Positions 35,815-44,871 of a stretch of 50,702 nucleotides of DNA are shown here, piece after piece. Under the pieces are notes generated by a model. That model saw only the letters and a program-made list of their open reading frames with translations. It searched no databases and was not told where the DNA came from. The DNA lies in contig NZ_JAMDGZ010000011.1 in NCBI RefSeq assembly GCF_028656935.1, positions 1 through 50,702 of the forward strand, in the 5' to 3' direction. Position 1 is the first letter of the stretch. Each line of letters opens with the position of its first letter. Made by a program: the position numbers and the translations under genes. The stretch is from Pseudomonas rubra (lineage in GTDB: Bacteria > Pseudomonadota > Gammaproteobacteria > Pseudomonadales > Pseudomonadaceae).

Positions 35815-35839
35815 TATAATCCCCACAAATTTTTGTGGG
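35815..35839 (+). promoter_or_regulatory. Promoter -10 and dyad before the PAS-GGDEF-EAL gene
   Basis: A perfect -10 hexamer TATAAT lies at 35815-35820 without a convincing -35. Right after it CCCACAAA-TT-TTTGTGGG (35822-35839) is a perfect 8-bp inverted repeat, which would lie at the transcript start or act as an operator. It is 15 bp before the ATG. No T-run follows, so it is not a normal terminator. Confidence 0.45.
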
Positions 35840-35854
35840 TTTGCCCGGGACCTT

Positions 35855-37750
35855 ATGTCTGCTTCCATTCGAGACGCCATGCGCATGGCGGCGCTCTACC
35901 TCGTGTTGTCGGTACTGTGGCTGGCTCTGTCTGATCAATTACTGAACAGTCTTTTCGATGCAGCCGAGCAAATCGCCCGCTGGCAACTGATCAGCGCGCA
36001 TTTCTGGGTGCTGTGCAGCGCCTTGCTGATCTTTGTCTCGCGCGCGCGCCTGCTTAACTTCATCGGTGTCGGCGTGCGTTTGCGCCGCGAAGACCGCGAG
36101 CGTCTGCGCATGGCCGCCGCAGTGTTCGACAGTACGCTGGAAGGGGTGTTGGTGACGGACCGCGACGGCTTGATCGTGCACGTGAACCGGGCCTTCATGC
36201 AGATCACCGGCTACGACAAGGACGAAGTACTCGGCCAGCGTCCGAGCAAGTTCAAGTCCGGGCGTCATGGGGCGCCGTTCTACCAGCAGATTTACGCCAC
36301 CCTGGCGCAAAAGGGCGAATGGAGCGGTGAGATCTGGAACCGGCGTAAAAGCGGTGAGGTGTATCCGCAATGGCAGACGATTTGCGCCATCCGCGATGAC
36401 AGCGGCGAGTTGAGCCATTACGTCGCGGTGTTCAGCGACATCAGCGCGATCAAGCATTCAGAGCGCGAACTGGCCTACCTGGCCCACCACGACCCGCTGA
36501 CCGACCTGCCCAACCGGCTGTTGTTCAATGACCGCACCCAGCAGGCACTGGCTGCGGCCCAGGCCAACAAGCGTGGCTGCGCCCTGTTGCTGCTCGACCT
36601 GGACCATTTCCAGAGCATCAACGACAGCCTCGGCCACAACATCGGTGACCAGTTGCTCAAGGTCGTTGGCGAGCGCTTGAGGTCGTTGCTGGACAATGCA
36701 GTGACACTGGCGCGGCTGGGCGGCGACGAATTTGCCGTACTCGCCGAGAACTGCCCGCAGGTGGGCCAGGCCGCAGCCTTGGCGCAGAGCATCATCGATT
36801 GCATGAAAGAGCCGTTCGAACTCGACAGCCAGCGCCTGTTCATCAGCGTCAGCATTGGCATCAGCCTGTTTCCTAGCGATGCCCTGAGCGCCGAACAATT
36901 GTTGCGCAATGCCGACTCTGCACTGTTCAAGGCTAAAACCTGCGGCCGCGCCGGTTACGCGTTGTACACCGAAGAGCTGACGGCCCATGCCCAGCAACGG
37001 GTGGAGACCGCCGGGGAGTTGCGCCGGGCATTGGAGCAGGAAGAGCTGCGGGTCTACTACCAGCCGGTGCATGACCTGTGCAGTGGCAAGATGATCGGCG
37101 TCGAGGCGCTGGTGCGCTGGCAGCACCCGCAGCGCGGGCTGGTGCCACCGGGGGAGTTCATCCCGATTGCCGAGCGCACCGGGCTGATTGCCGATATCGA
37201 CACCTGGGTGCTGCGCCAGGCGTGCCTGCAGATGGTGCAATGGCAGGCTGAGGGGCGGCTGCTGGAGTTCGTCGCGGTGAATATTTCCAGCCGCCTGTTT
37301 GGCCATCGCGACCTTTATCAGCAGGTTGCCCAGGTGCTTCACGACACCGCGCTGGAGCCAGCCTTGCTGGAGCTGGAAGTGACCGAAAGCGCGGTGATGG
37401 AAGACCCCGAAGTAGCCCTTGAGCAACTGCATCGGCTGCGTGAGCTGGGCTTGCGCCTGGCCATCGATGATTTTGGCACCGGTTACTCATCGTTGTTGCG
37501 GCTCAAGCGCCTGCCGGTGCAGAAGCTCAAGATCGATCAGGGTTTTGTCGCCGGCTTGCCGTGTGACGACGACGATGTGGCGATCGTGCGGGTGATCATC
37601 GCCCTGGCCCGGAGCATGGGCATGCTGGTGCATGCCGAGGGTATCGAACAGGCCGAGCAGGCGCGCTTTCTGCTCGAACAGCAGTGCCAGTTGGGCCAGG
37701 GCTACTGGTTCGGCCGGCCGGTGCCGGCGCAGCAATTACGCCGGCCCTGA
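35855..37750 (+). CDS. Membrane PAS-GGDEF-EAL c-di-GMP enzyme
   Basis: This 631-residue protein has two N-terminal membrane segments (about residues 10-28 and 48-66), a PAS/PAC domain (about 85-205), a GGDEF domain (about 210-370) and an EAL domain (about 385-630). GGDEF is intact (LARLGGDEFAVLAENC) but no RxxD I-site stands before it. The EAL residues are present: GVEALVRWQHP, AVNISSRL, ELEVTESAV, DDFGTGYSS, KIDQGFVAG and HAEGIEQAEQ. It is therefore probably a phosphodiesterase, with GGDEF perhaps regulatory or bifunctional. Gene order with desA, oscA and sbp matches the P. aeruginosa PA0285 neighbourhood as I recall it. A REP copy follows the stop. Confidence 0.9.
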   Translation: MSASIRDAMRMAALYLVLSVLWLALSDQLLNSLFDAAEQIARWQLISAHFWVLCSALLIFVSRARLLNFIGVGVRLRREDRERLRMAAAVFDSTLEGVLVTDRDGLIVHVNRAFMQITGYDKDEVLGQRPSKFKSGRHGAPFYQQIYATLAQKGEWSGEIWNRRKSGEVYPQWQTICAIRDDSGELSHYVAVFSDISAIKHSERELAYLAHHDPLTDLPNRLLFNDRTQQALAAAQANKRGCALLLLDLDHFQSINDSLGHNIGDQLLKVVGERLRSLLDNAVTLARLGGDEFAVLAENCPQVGQAAALAQSIIDCMKEPFELDSQRLFISVSIGISLFPSDALSAEQLLRNADSALFKAKTCGRAGYALYTEELTAHAQQRVETAGELRRALEQEELRVYYQPVHDLCSGKMIGVEALVRWQHPQRGLVPPGEFIPIAERTGLIADIDTWVLRQACLQMVQWQAEGRLLEFVAVNISSRLFGHRDLYQQVAQVLHDTALEPALLELEVTESAVMEDPEVALEQLHRLRELGLRLAIDDFGTGYSSLLRLKRLPVQKLKIDQGFVAGLPCDDDDVAIVRVIIALARSMGMLVHAEGIEQAEQARFLLEQQCQLGQGYWFGRPVPAQQLRRP

Positions 37751-37766
37751 GGGCCCTATCGCGTGG

Positions 37767-37790
37767 GCGGGAGCGGGCTTGCCCCGCGCT
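37767..37790. repeat. Single REP element
   Basis: A REP copy (GGAGCGGGCTTGCCCCGCG core) lies 17 bp after the stop of the PAS-GGDEF-EAL gene, with a changed left end (GGGC instead of GTGG). Confidence 0.75.
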
Positions 37791-37821
37791 AGGCCTCATA
37801 CAAGATTTTGGTTATATAAAA

Positions 37822-37846
37822 ATTCTTAAATAGTATTTTTAAGAAT
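37822..37846. promoter_or_regulatory. AT-rich dyad upstream of oscA (candidate sulfur-control site)
   Basis: ATTCTTAAA-(7 bp)-TTTAAGAAT is a perfect 9-bp inverted repeat in a strikingly AT-rich stretch, 89 bp before the oscA ATG. GAATATTC overlaps its right end. Sulfur-starvation promoters in Pseudomonas are controlled by CysB at AT-rich sites; that this is such a site is inference from place and composition. Confidence 0.5.
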
Positions 37847-37934
37847 ATTCGTGCGCCCCTAAGATTGCTCTCAAGCCAGGCGCAGTCGCTCCCCTTCACG
37901 CACTGCACGGCACCCATTTCACAGGAGCACGAGC

Positions 37935-38117
37935 ATGAGCGCATCTCTGCGTAGCGTTGACGGTCAGGACGAAGCCACCATTCTGCGCGAAATCCAGAGC
38001 GCCCTGCGCGACCTGCGGTTTGGTGCGGTGGAAATCACCGTGCACAACGCCCAGGTCGTACAGATCGAACGCAAGGAAAAGTTCCGTCTGCAAAACCCCG
38101 CCAACAAGCCCAGCTGA
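37935..38117 (+). CDS. oscA: OscA small protein for organosulfur use (DUF2292)
   Basis: This 60-residue protein has the DUF2292/YezD core: a helix (ATILREIQSALRDLRFGAVEI) and a short beta part (VTVHNAQVVQIERKEKFRL). In Pseudomonas, OscA is needed to use organosulfur compounds when sulfate is scarce, and its gene sits next to the sulfate-binding protein gene, as here. Its biochemical role is unknown. The ATG follows ACAGGAGCACGAGC, a strong ribosome site. It lies between the dyad at 37822 and sbp, 75 bp upstream of it with a REP copy in between. Confidence 0.9.
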   Translation: MSASLRSVDGQDEATILREIQSALRDLRFGAVEITVHNAQVVQIERKEKFRLQNPANKPS

Positions 38118-38123
38118 CCGACT

Positions 38124-38146
38124 GTGGGAGCGGGCTTGCCCGCGAT
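38124..38146. repeat. Single REP element between oscA and sbp
   Basis: GTGGGAGCGGGCTTGCCCGC and the following GAT form a REP copy with one C fewer in the core than the other copies. It lies within the oscA-sbp gap and may form a hairpin separating expression of the two. Confidence 0.8.
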
Positions 38147-38192
38147 GAACGCGCCACCTAATTAGAAAAATACGCCAATCGGGAGCTTCACC

Positions 38193-39200
38193 ATGTCCAT
38201 CCGCCGTTATGCCCTGGCCGCCCTCGCCAGCGCCGTTTTTGCCGGTTCCGCCATCGCCAAGGACTACGAACTGCTGAACGTGTCCTATGACCCGACCCGC
38301 GAGTTGTATCAGCAGTACAACGCCGAGTTCATCAAGCACTGGCAGCAGGCTCACCCGGACGACAAGGTGAAGATCCAGCAGTCCCATGGTGGGTCGGGCA
38401 AGCAGGCCCGCGCCGTGATCGATGGCCTGCGCGCGGATGTGGTAACCCTGGCCCTGGCCGGTGACATCGATGAAGTGGCCAAGCTGGGCAAGACTCTGCC
38501 GGATAACTGGCAGACTCGCCTGCCGGACGCCAGCACTCCCTACACCTCGACCATCGTGTTCCTGGTGCGCAAGGGCAACCCCAAAGGCATCAAGGACTGG
38601 GGCGACCTGATCAACAAAGACGTCTCGGTCATCACCCCGAACCCGAAAACCTCCGGTGGCGCTCGCTGGAACTTCCTCGCCGCCTGGGCATACGGCCTCA
38701 AAGCCGGTGGCAGCGAAGCCAAGGCCCAGGAATACGTGAAAGAGCTGTTCAAGCACGTGCCGGTACTGGACACCGGCGCCCGTGGCTCGACCATCACCTT
38801 CGTCAACAACGGTCAGGGTGACGTCTTGCTGGCTTGGGAAAACGAAGCCTTCCTGGCCCTCAAGGAAGACGGTGGCAGCGACAAGTTCGAGATCGTCGTA
38901 CCGTCGCTGTCGATCCTCGCCGAGCCGCCGGTGGCCGTGGTCGACAAGAACGCCGAGAAAAAGGGTAACGAGAAGATCGCCGAGGAATACCTCAAGCACC
39001 TTTACAGCCCGGCCGGGCAGAAGATTGCCGCCGAAAACTTCTACCGCCCGCGTGATTCGAAAGTCGCTGCCGAATACGCCAAGCAGTTCCCGAAACTGGA
39101 CCTGGTGACTATCGACAAAGACTTCGGTGGCTGGAAGACTGCCCAACCCAAGTTCTTCAGCGATGGTGGCGTGTTCGACCAGATCTACACGGCGCAGTGA
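38193..39200 (+). CDS. sbp: Periplasmic sulfate-binding protein
   Basis: This 335-residue sulfate/thiosulfate-binding protein has a signal peptide (1-23, ending GSAIAK). The mature protein starts with the family motif [19 protein letters not shown]. Other typical stretches are [31 protein letters not shown] and [15 protein letters not shown], whose backbone amides bind sulfate. It delivers sulfate to the CysTW permease driven by CysA. GGGAG lies about 8 bp before the ATG. It follows oscA and precedes cysT by 88 bp, with a stable hairpin in between. Confidence 0.95.
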   Translation: MSIRRYALAALASAVFAGSAIAKDYELLNVSYDPTRELYQQYNAEFIKHWQQAHPDDKVKIQQSHGGSGKQARAVIDGLRADVVTLALAGDIDEVAKLGKTLPDNWQTRLPDASTPYTSTIVFLVRKGNPKGIKDWGDLINKDVSVITPNPKTSGGARWNFLAAWAYGLKAGGSEAKAQEYVKELFKHVPVLDTGARGSTITFVNNGQGDVLLAWENEAFLALKEDGGSDKFEIVVPSLSILAEPPVAVVDKNAEKKGNEKIAEEYLKHLYSPAGQKIAAENFYRPRDSKVAAEYAKQFPKLDLVTIDKDFGGWKTAQPKFFSDGGVFDQIYTAQ

Positions 39201-39243
39201 CGCATTGCCTGTGAGGATGATCGCCGTTCAGTAGCCAGCATGG

Positions 39244-39263
39244 GCCCGGGATTCGTTCCGGGC
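39244..39263 (+). other. UUCG-capped hairpin between sbp and cysT
   Basis: GCCCGGGA-TTCG-TTCCGGGC forms an 8-bp stem (one G-U pair) with a UUCG tetraloop and no following T-run. It is unlikely to terminate; protection of the upstream sbp message from 3' decay is a common role of such hairpins. Confidence 0.7.
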
Positions 39264-39288
39264 TTCGTGCGTTCAACCAGGGACCTCT

Positions 39289-40107
39289 ATGTCACGTCGT
39301 ATTTCCCCCGTCATACCCGGCTTCGGGCTGACGCTGGGCTACACCTTGGTGTACCTCAGCCTGATTGTGCTGATACCGCTGGCCGCCATGTTCATACATG
39401 CCGCCCAGCTCACCTGGGAGCAGTTCTGGGCCATCGTCAGCGCGCCGCGAGTGCTTGCGGCGCTCAAACTGAGCTTCGGCACGGCCCTCTGCGCCGCCAT
39501 CATCAACGGCATCATCGGTACCCTGCTGGCCTGGGTGCTGGTGCGCTACAGCTTCCCCGGGCGCAAAGTCATCGATGCGATGATCGACCTGCCGTTCGCC
39601 CTGCCCACGGCGGTCGCCGGCATCGCCCTGACCGCGCTGTATGCGCCGGCCGGCCTGGTCGGGCAGTTCGCCACCGACCTGGGCTTCAAGATCGCCTATA
39701 CCCCATTGGGTATCACCCTGGCGCTGACCTTCGTCACCTTGCCGTTCGTGGTGCGCACGGTGCAGCCAGTACTCGCCGACATTCCCCGTGAGGTCGAAGA
39801 GGCCGCCGCCTGCCTGGGTGCCAAGCCGCTGCAGGTATTTCGCTACGTGCTCGCGCCGGCGTTGTTACCAGCCTGGCTGACCGGCTTCGCCCTGGCCTTT
39901 GCCCGTGGCGTTGGCGAGTACGGTTCGGTGATCTTCATCGCCGGCAACATGCCAATGAAGACCGAGATCCTGCCGCTGCTGATCATGGTCAAGCTCGACC
40001 AGTACGACTACACCGGCGCCACCGCCATCGGCGTAATGATGCTGGTGGTTTCCTTCATCCTGTTGCTGCTGATCAACCTGCTGCAGCGGCGCATCGAAAC
40101 CCCTTGA
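39289..40107 (+). CDS. cysT: Sulfate ABC transporter permease CysT
   Basis: This 272-residue inner-membrane permease has about six membrane segments. The EAA-type coupling motif lies near residue 166 ([20 protein letters not shown]), where it contacts the CysA ATPase. It pairs with CysW to form the sulfate channel. The ATG at 39289 follows CCAGGGACCTCT. cysW starts 15 bp after its stop, so the two are co-transcribed and probably stoichiometric. It is also called cysU in enteric bacteria. Confidence 0.95.
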   Translation: MSRRISPVIPGFGLTLGYTLVYLSLIVLIPLAAMFIHAAQLTWEQFWAIVSAPRVLAALKLSFGTALCAAIINGIIGTLLAWVLVRYSFPGRKVIDAMIDLPFALPTAVAGIALTALYAPAGLVGQFATDLGFKIAYTPLGITLALTFVTLPFVVRTVQPVLADIPREVEEAAACLGAKPLQVFRYVLAPALLPAWLTGFALAFARGVGEYGSVIFIAGNMPMKTEILPLLIMVKLDQYDYTGATAIGVMMLVVSFILLLLINLLQRRIETP

Positions 40108-40121
40108 AGGAGGCCACGTCC

Positions 40122-40994
40122 ATGTCTGCAACTTCTATTGGCGCGGCCGCTTCGGCCAATGCCGCGCGCCGTGGCAGTGCCACATCACGGCGCATCCTGA
40201 TCAGCCTTGGCTGGTTGATTTTCGCCCTGTTCCTGCTGCTGCCGCTGGTGATCGTGGTGTCCCAGGGCCTGAAAATGGGCCTGGGAACCTTCTTCGAGGC
40301 GATCTTCGAGCCCGACGCCCTGTCGGCCCTGAAGCTGACCCTGATCGCCGTGGCCATTTCGGTGCCGCTGAACCTGGTCTTCGGGGTTAGCGCCGCTTGG
40401 TGCGTGAGCAAGTACAGCTTCCGCGGCAAGAGCATCCTGGTCACCCTCATCGACCTGCCGTTCTCGGTGTCGCCGGTGATCGCCGGCCTGGTCTACGTGC
40501 TGATGTTCGGCGCCCAGGGCCTGTTCGGGCCGTGGCTGCAGGATCACGACATCCAGATCGTCTTCGCCCTGCCGGGTATTGTCCTGGCGACCATCTTCGT
40601 CACCGTGCCGTTCGTCGCTCGTGAGCTGATCCCGCTGATGCAGGAGCAGGGCACCCAGGAAGAGGAGGCTGCGCGCCTGCTCGGGGCCAACGGCTGGCAG
40701 ATGTTCTGGCACGTGACCCTGCCCAACATCAAATGGGGCCTGATCTACGGCGTGGTGCTGTGTACCGCGCGGGCGATGGGTGAGTTTGGTGCGGTGTCGG
40801 TGGTGTCCGGGCATATTCGCGGGGTGACCAACACCTTGCCGCTGCACGTCGAGATCCTCTACAACGAATACAACCACGTTGCGGCCTTCAGCGTCGCCAG
40901 CCTGTTGCTGATCCTGGCGCTCTTCATCCTGCTGCTCAAGCAGTGGAGCGAGTCCCGTATTAACCGTCTGCGCCATAACGCGGCGGAGGAATAA
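40122..40994 (+). CDS. cysW: Sulfate ABC transporter permease CysW
   Basis: This 290-residue permease is the partner of CysT. A polar Ala/Ser-rich N-terminus of about 30 residues precedes six membrane segments. The EAA motif is [20 protein letters not shown] near residue 185. ATG at 40122 has GAAGGAGG 8 bp upstream and is preferred over the in-frame start at 40104, which overlaps cysT. The cysA ATG follows 3 bp after its stop. Confidence 0.95.
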   Translation: MSATSIGAAASANAARRGSATSRRILISLGWLIFALFLLLPLVIVVSQGLKMGLGTFFEAIFEPDALSALKLTLIAVAISVPLNLVFGVSAAWCVSKYSFRGKSILVTLIDLPFSVSPVIAGLVYVLMFGAQGLFGPWLQDHDIQIVFALPGIVLATIFVTVPFVARELIPLMQEQGTQEEEAARLLGANGWQMFWHVTLPNIKWGLIYGVVLCTARAMGEFGAVSVVSGHIRGVTNTLPLHVEILYNEYNHVAAFSVASLLLILALFILLLKQWSESRINRLRHNAAEE

Positions 40995-40997
40995 TTC

Positions 40998-41987
40998 ATG
41001 TCGATCGAAGTTCGTAACGTCAGCAAGCGCTTCAACGCTTTCCAGGCTCTGGACAGCATCAACCTGGATATCCACAGCGGTGAGCTGGTGGCCCTGCTGG
41101 GCCCGTCCGGCTGCGGTAAGACCACGCTGCTGCGAATCATCGCCGGCCTGGAAACGCCGGATCAGGGCAGTATCGTCTTCCATGGCGAAGACGTCTCCGG
41201 CCACGACGTGCGTGATCGCAACGTCGGTTTTGTGTTCCAGCACTACGCGCTGTTCCGCCACATGAGCGTGTTCGACAACGTCGCCTTCGGCCTGCGCATG
41301 AAGCCCAAGGGCGAGCGTCCGAGCGAGAGCAAGATTGCCGAGAAGGTCCACGAACTGCTGAACATGGTCCAGCTCGACTGGCTCAGCGACCGCTACCCCG
41401 AGCAACTGTCGGGCGGCCAGCGCCAGCGTATCGCCCTGGCTCGGGCCCTGGCGGTGGAGCCCAAGGTGCTGTTGCTCGACGAGCCATTCGGTGCGCTGGA
41501 TGCCAAGGTGCGTAAAGAGCTGCGCCGCTGGCTGGCGCGGTTGCACGAAGACATCAACCTGACTTCGGTGTTCGTCACCCACGACCAGGAAGAGGCCATG
41601 GAAGTCGCCGACCGTATCGTGGTGATGAACAAGGGCGTGATCGAGCAGATCGGCTCGCCGGGTGAAGTCTACGAGAACCCGGCCAGCGATTTCGTCTATC
41701 ACTTCCTCGGCGATTCCAACCGCCTGCACCTGAGCGAAGGCCAGCACGTATTGTTCCGCCCCCATGAAGTGTCGCTGTCGCGTCACGAAATCGAGGGCCA
41801 CCACCCGGCCCAAGTGCGCGACATCCGTCCGCTGGGAGCGACTACCCGGGTGACCTTGAAGGTCGAAGGGCAGAGCGAGCTGATCGAGGCCGAGGTGGTC
41901 AAGGACCACGACAGCCTGAGCGGGCTGGCGCGGGGCGAGACCTTGTTCTTCAAGCCCAAGGTCTGGCAGAAAGTGGCCAATATCTAA
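40998..41987 (+). CDS. cysA: Sulfate ABC transporter ATPase CysA
   Basis: This 329-residue ATPase has Walker [10 protein letters not shown] (about 34-42), the signature [15 protein letters not shown] (about 135), Walker [13 protein letters not shown] (about 156) and the switch His in [14 protein letters not shown]-terminal regulatory TOBE-like part (about 240-329) follows. It hydrolyses ATP to drive sulfate uptake through CysTW. GCGGAGGAA lies before the ATG. It is the last gene of sbp-cysTWA; a REP pair follows within 10 bp of the stop. Confidence 0.95.
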   Translation: MSIEVRNVSKRFNAFQALDSINLDIHSGELVALLGPSGCGKTTLLRIIAGLETPDQGSIVFHGEDVSGHDVRDRNVGFVFQHYALFRHMSVFDNVAFGLRMKPKGERPSESKIAEKVHELLNMVQLDWLSDRYPEQLSGGQRQRIALARALAVEPKVLLLDEPFGALDAKVRKELRRWLARLHEDINLTSVFVTHDQEEAMEVADRIVVMNKGVIEQIGSPGEVYENPASDFVYHFLGDSNRLHLSEGQHVLFRPHEVSLSRHEIEGHHPAQVRDIRPLGATTRVTLKVEGQSELIEAEVVKDHDSLSGLARGETLFFKPKVWQKVANI

Positions 41988-41994
41988 GGGCCTC

Positions 41995-42051
41995 ATCGCG
42001 GGTCAAGCCCGCTCCCACAGCGAATCCTGTGGGAGCTGGCTTGCCAGCGAT
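41995..42051. repeat. Paired inverted REP elements after cysA
   Basis: The left copy (41995-42018) is ATCGCGGGTCAAGCCCGCTC-type, the right copy (42029-42051) is GTGGGAGCTGGCTTGCCAGC-type. The arms are related but differ at several bases, unlike the perfect pair at 14469. They lie between the convergent cysA and sulfatase genes. Confidence 0.85.
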
Positions 42052-42068
42052 GGGCTGCAAAGCAGCCC

Positions 42069-43676
42069 CTACCACACCCCAATCTTCACTACGCTATCCT
42101 CCCGCGGTTCGCCATAGCGAAACCACTGCCCACGCCGCTCGATCTCGGCATGGCTGATGGTGGTCCGCCGTTTCAAGCCCCTCAGCCATTCGAACAGATA
42201 ACCCTGGTGCGTCTCCTGCACGCTGGCAAAGGCCGGGTCTGCGCCGAGGTCGTGCAACTCCTGCGGGTCATTGAGCAGGTCGAACAACTGTGCGCGAAAA
42301 CCGTCATAGGCGATGTACTTCCAGCGCTCGCTGCGCACCATGGTCATCCGGCAGCGGTCGATCGGTTGGCCCAACCGTTCACGGGCCGGTGCCTGGAAGG
42401 CGTAGTCGTATTCGGCAATGGCGTAGTGGCGCCAGGCGTTGGCTGTACCGTGCAGCAGAGGGATCAACGAGCGCCCCTCCAGCCGATGCGCTGCAGCTGG
42501 CAGCCCCAGGGCGTCGAGAAAGGTCGGCAGTGCATCGATGGTTTCCACCAAGCGCTCATCCACCGTGCCGCGGCTGATATCGGCTGCGGCCCGTGGATCA
42601 CGCACGATCAGCGGTATACCCACCGCAGGCTCGAGCAGAAACTCCTTTTCGCCCAGGCCATGGTCGCCCAGAAAATCGCCATGATCGCTGGTGAACACGA
42701 TCAATGTGTCATCCCAGCGCCCATTGCTTTGCAGCACATCGAACAGGCGCCCGAGCTGGTCGTCGATCTGTTTGATCAGGCCCATGTAGGTGGGGATCAC
42801 TTTGCGTCGCACCGCTTCGCGAGAGAAGTTCTGGCTTTCCTGGTGCAGGCGGAACGCGGCATACACCGGGTGATCATTGTCTTGCGCAGCGGGTATCGCC
42901 GCCTGCACCTGGCTGGCGTTGTACAGCGCGTGGTAAGGCGCCGGAGCGATGTAGGGCCAGTGCGGTTTGATGTACGACAGGTGCAGGCACCAGGGCTGTT
43001 CGCCCTGGGCCTGAATGAAGTCGATGGCGCGGTCGGTGGTGTAGACCGTCTCGGAGTGTTGTTCGGGCAGGCGCGTGGGCAAATCGGCGTTGCGCATGTG
43101 CCAGCCGCTGAGGATTTCGCCGTCATTGCCTTGGGCCGCATTGGCCCAGCTGTGCCACGGGTTGTCGCCGGCAAAGCCGTGGTCGCGCAGGTAGCGGGTG
43201 TAGGGCGCGCTTTCGCGTTTGCCGGCGAATTGCGGGTCGTCGGGGAAGATACCGTCGTGGCGGGCAACCGGCTCGAAACCTACCTCGTTGAGGTGTTCGG
43301 CCGTGCTCCCCAGCGGGTCGATGGCCAGTTGTTGCAGGGCCTCCTGGTTCGGCGTGGCGTGGGTCTTGCCCACCAGTGCGGTGCGGATCCCGGCTGGGCG
43401 CAGGTAATCACCGAGGGTCAGCTCGTCCAGCGGCAGCGGCACGCCGTTCCAGGCCACCTGGTGGCTGCTGACATAGCGTCCGGTGTAGGCCGACATCCGC
43501 GATGGGCCGCAGATGGTGCCCTGGGTATAGGCACGGCTGAAGCGCACCCCGGCAGCGGCCAGGCGGTCGATGTTCGGCGTGTGCAGGTGGCGGTGGCCAT
43601 AGCACGACAGGTAATCGCGACGCAGTTGGTCGCACATGATGTACAGCACGTTGCGCACGGCAGTGGGGTGGGGCAT
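42069..43676 (-). CDS. Formylglycine-type sulfatase / phosphonate monoester hydrolase family enzyme
   Basis: This 535-residue enzyme is of the sulfatase branch of the alkaline phosphatase superfamily. Cys56 in TICGPSRMSAYTGR is the CxPSR motif whose Cys is converted to formylglycine. Metal ligands include Asp16 (YIMCDQLR) and the Asp/His of FTSDHGDFLGDH. Middle and C-terminal stretches such as HLSYIKPHWPYIAPAPYHAL and MGLIKQIDDQLGRLFDVL resemble phosphonate monoester hydrolases, which are promiscuous between sulfate and phosph(on)ate esters. The sulfur-gene setting favours sulfate-ester cleavage. The start at 43676 (MPHPTAVRNVLYIMCDQ) is preferred to an ATG at 43772 that adds 32 poorly conserved residues. 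No signal peptide is seen, so it is cytoplasmic. No formylglycine-generating enzyme gene is in the window. Confidence 0.88.
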   Translation of the reverse strand: MPHPTAVRNVLYIMCDQLRRDYLSCYGHRHLHTPNIDRLAAAGVRFSRAYTQGTICGPSRMSAYTGRYVSSHQVAWNGVPLPLDELTLGDYLRPAGIRTALVGKTHATPNQEALQQLAIDPLGSTAEHLNEVGFEPVARHDGIFPDDPQFAGKRESAPYTRYLRDHGFAGDNPWHSWANAAQGNDGEILSGWHMRNADLPTRLPEQHSETVYTTDRAIDFIQAQGEQPWCLHLSYIKPHWPYIAPAPYHALYNASQVQAAIPAAQDNDHPVYAAFRLHQESQNFSREAVRRKVIPTYMGLIKQIDDQLGRLFDVLQSNGRWDDTLIVFTSDHGDFLGDHGLGEKEFLLEPAVGIPLIVRDPRAAADISRGTVDERLVETIDALPTFLDALGLPAAAHRLEGRSLIPLLHGTANAWRHYAIAEYDYAFQAPARERLGQPIDRCRMTMVRSERWKYIAYDGFRAQLFDLLNDPQELHDLGADPAFASVQETHQGYLFEWLRGLKRRTTISHAEIERRGQWFRYGEPREDSVVKIGVW

Positions 43677-43776
43677 GGCAGTCACCTGAGCGAATTTCAG
43701 CTGACTGTTTTCGCCGCCCGCGGCGCGCATCACAAGCGCATTTGCTGAATGCCTTTGATGCGTTTTGTGCAATGGC

Positions 43777-44727
43777 TCAGATCGCCAGGTGCTCCAGGTT
43801 GCGGGCGTCGAGGGCGCGGTCGGCCTGATCGGTGAGGATGATCTGCTCGATCATCGCCTCGGTCAGCGGTGACAGGCGCAGGCGCGCCTGGCTGACGATG
43901 CCGTAGCGGGTGTAGAGCTCTTCACAGTCGTCACCCAGGCCGTCGATGCTCAGCCGCACCAGCTTGCCGGAAGCATTGTGCAGAGCGTCACTGTAGGTGC
44001 CGCAGATGCCGATGGCATCGGAGTTGAGCACTACGCCGAGCAGGCTGTAGCTGTTTTCGCATTCGACGTTGGCGACGAAATCCGGTCGGCCGCTGAGGTC
44101 GGCGATGACCTTGCGCAGGTTGGGCGGGCGCAGGGTGACGGCCAATGGATAGTGCAACAGCTGCTCGGCGCTGACGCTGGACAGCGCCGCCAGCGGGTGC
44201 CCGGCACGGCAGCAGAAGTGCCAGCGCCGGGGGCGCAGGCGCAGGGTCTGATACTGCGGGTCGGCCTCGAAATGGCGGGTATCGGCGACAAAGAACTCGA
44301 ACTCCTCGGCCAGCAGGCGTTTGTTCAGGCTCTGCCAGTCATCGACCTGAAACTGCACCCGCGCCTTGGGATAACGGCCAATGAAGCCGCCAATCGCCCG
44401 TGGTACGAGGCCCGCTGCGGGCGCCGGGCCGCAGCCAAAGCGCAACTCGCCCGCCTCCAGGCCATTGAACTGGCTGATCTCGTTGCTCAATTGGCGTGCG
44501 CCGCTGATTAGCCGCCGCGCGTGTTCGAGCACCACCAGGCCCTGTTTGGTCGGCGGCAGCTCCTTGTGCGAGCGGTCCACCAACTGGCAGCCAGCGCTGT
44601 GCTCCAGGGCCTGGATGCTGCGGCTGAAGGCCGATTGCGACAGGTTCACCGAGGTTGCTGCGGCAACAAAGCTGCGGTGTTCGGCAAGGGCAATCAGGTG
44701 GCGAAGTTGGCGCAGGTCTATATGCAT
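43777..44727 (-). CDS. LysR-type regulator (SftR-like candidate)
   Basis: This 316-residue LysR regulator has an N-terminal winged helix-turn-helix (residues 4-63, with AAATSVNLSQSAFSRSIQAL as helix-turn-helix) and an effector domain from about 90. It lies upstream of the sulfatase gene on the same strand and diverges from the TonB-dependent receptor gene, the normal layout for a LysR protein controlling both flanks. In P. putida S-313 the LysR protein SftR controls a TonB receptor and sulfate-ester genes; the similarity in setting suggests a related role, but orthology is not shown. The ligand is unknown. Confidence 0.85.
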   Translation of the reverse strand: MHIDLRQLRHLIALAEHRSFVAAATSVNLSQSAFSRSIQALEHSAGCQLVDRSHKELPPTKQGLVVLEHARRLISGARQLSNEISQFNGLEAGELRFGCGPAPAAGLVPRAIGGFIGRYPKARVQFQVDDWQSLNKRLLAEEFEFFVADTRHFEADPQYQTLRLRPRRWHFCCRAGHPLAALSSVSAEQLLHYPLAVTLRPPNLRKVIADLSGRPDFVANVECENSYSLLGVVLNSDAIGICGTYSDALHNASGKLVRLSIDGLGDDCEELYTRYGIVSQARLRLSPLTEAMIEQIILTDQADRALDARNLEHLAI

Positions 44728-44837
44728 TTTTCACATAAAAAGTATCGGGCAAATGCATTTGCTCTGCCGCTGGTGCACTCCTTATAAAGGCAATCTCTTA
44801 TGCAGTAAATGTATGTCGAATCATAAATAAATAACTT

Positions 44838-44857
44838 AAAGGAATATAAATTCCTTT
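44838..44857. promoter_or_regulatory. Perfect dyad upstream of the TonB receptor gene
   Basis: AAAGGAAT-ATAA-ATTCCTTT is a perfect 8-bp inverted repeat ending 14 bp before the receptor ATG, next to its AGGAG ribosome site. It may be an operator for the divergent LysR protein or for a sulfur regulator, or a 5'-UTR hairpin that covers the ribosome site. It contains GAATATAA, also found upstream of the hydrolase gene at 49586. Confidence 0.45.
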
Positions 44858-44871
44858 GCCAGGAGCCGCCC

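Noticed and set aside
40185..41996. 603-codon minus-strand frame opposite cysW and cysA
   Set aside because: Gln/His/Asp-rich composition typical of antisense shadows; cysW and cysA carry the expected motifs on the plus strand.
42150..43748. 532-codon plus-strand frame opposite the sulfatase gene
   Set aside because: Antisense shadow; the minus frame has the CxPSR motif and metal ligands.
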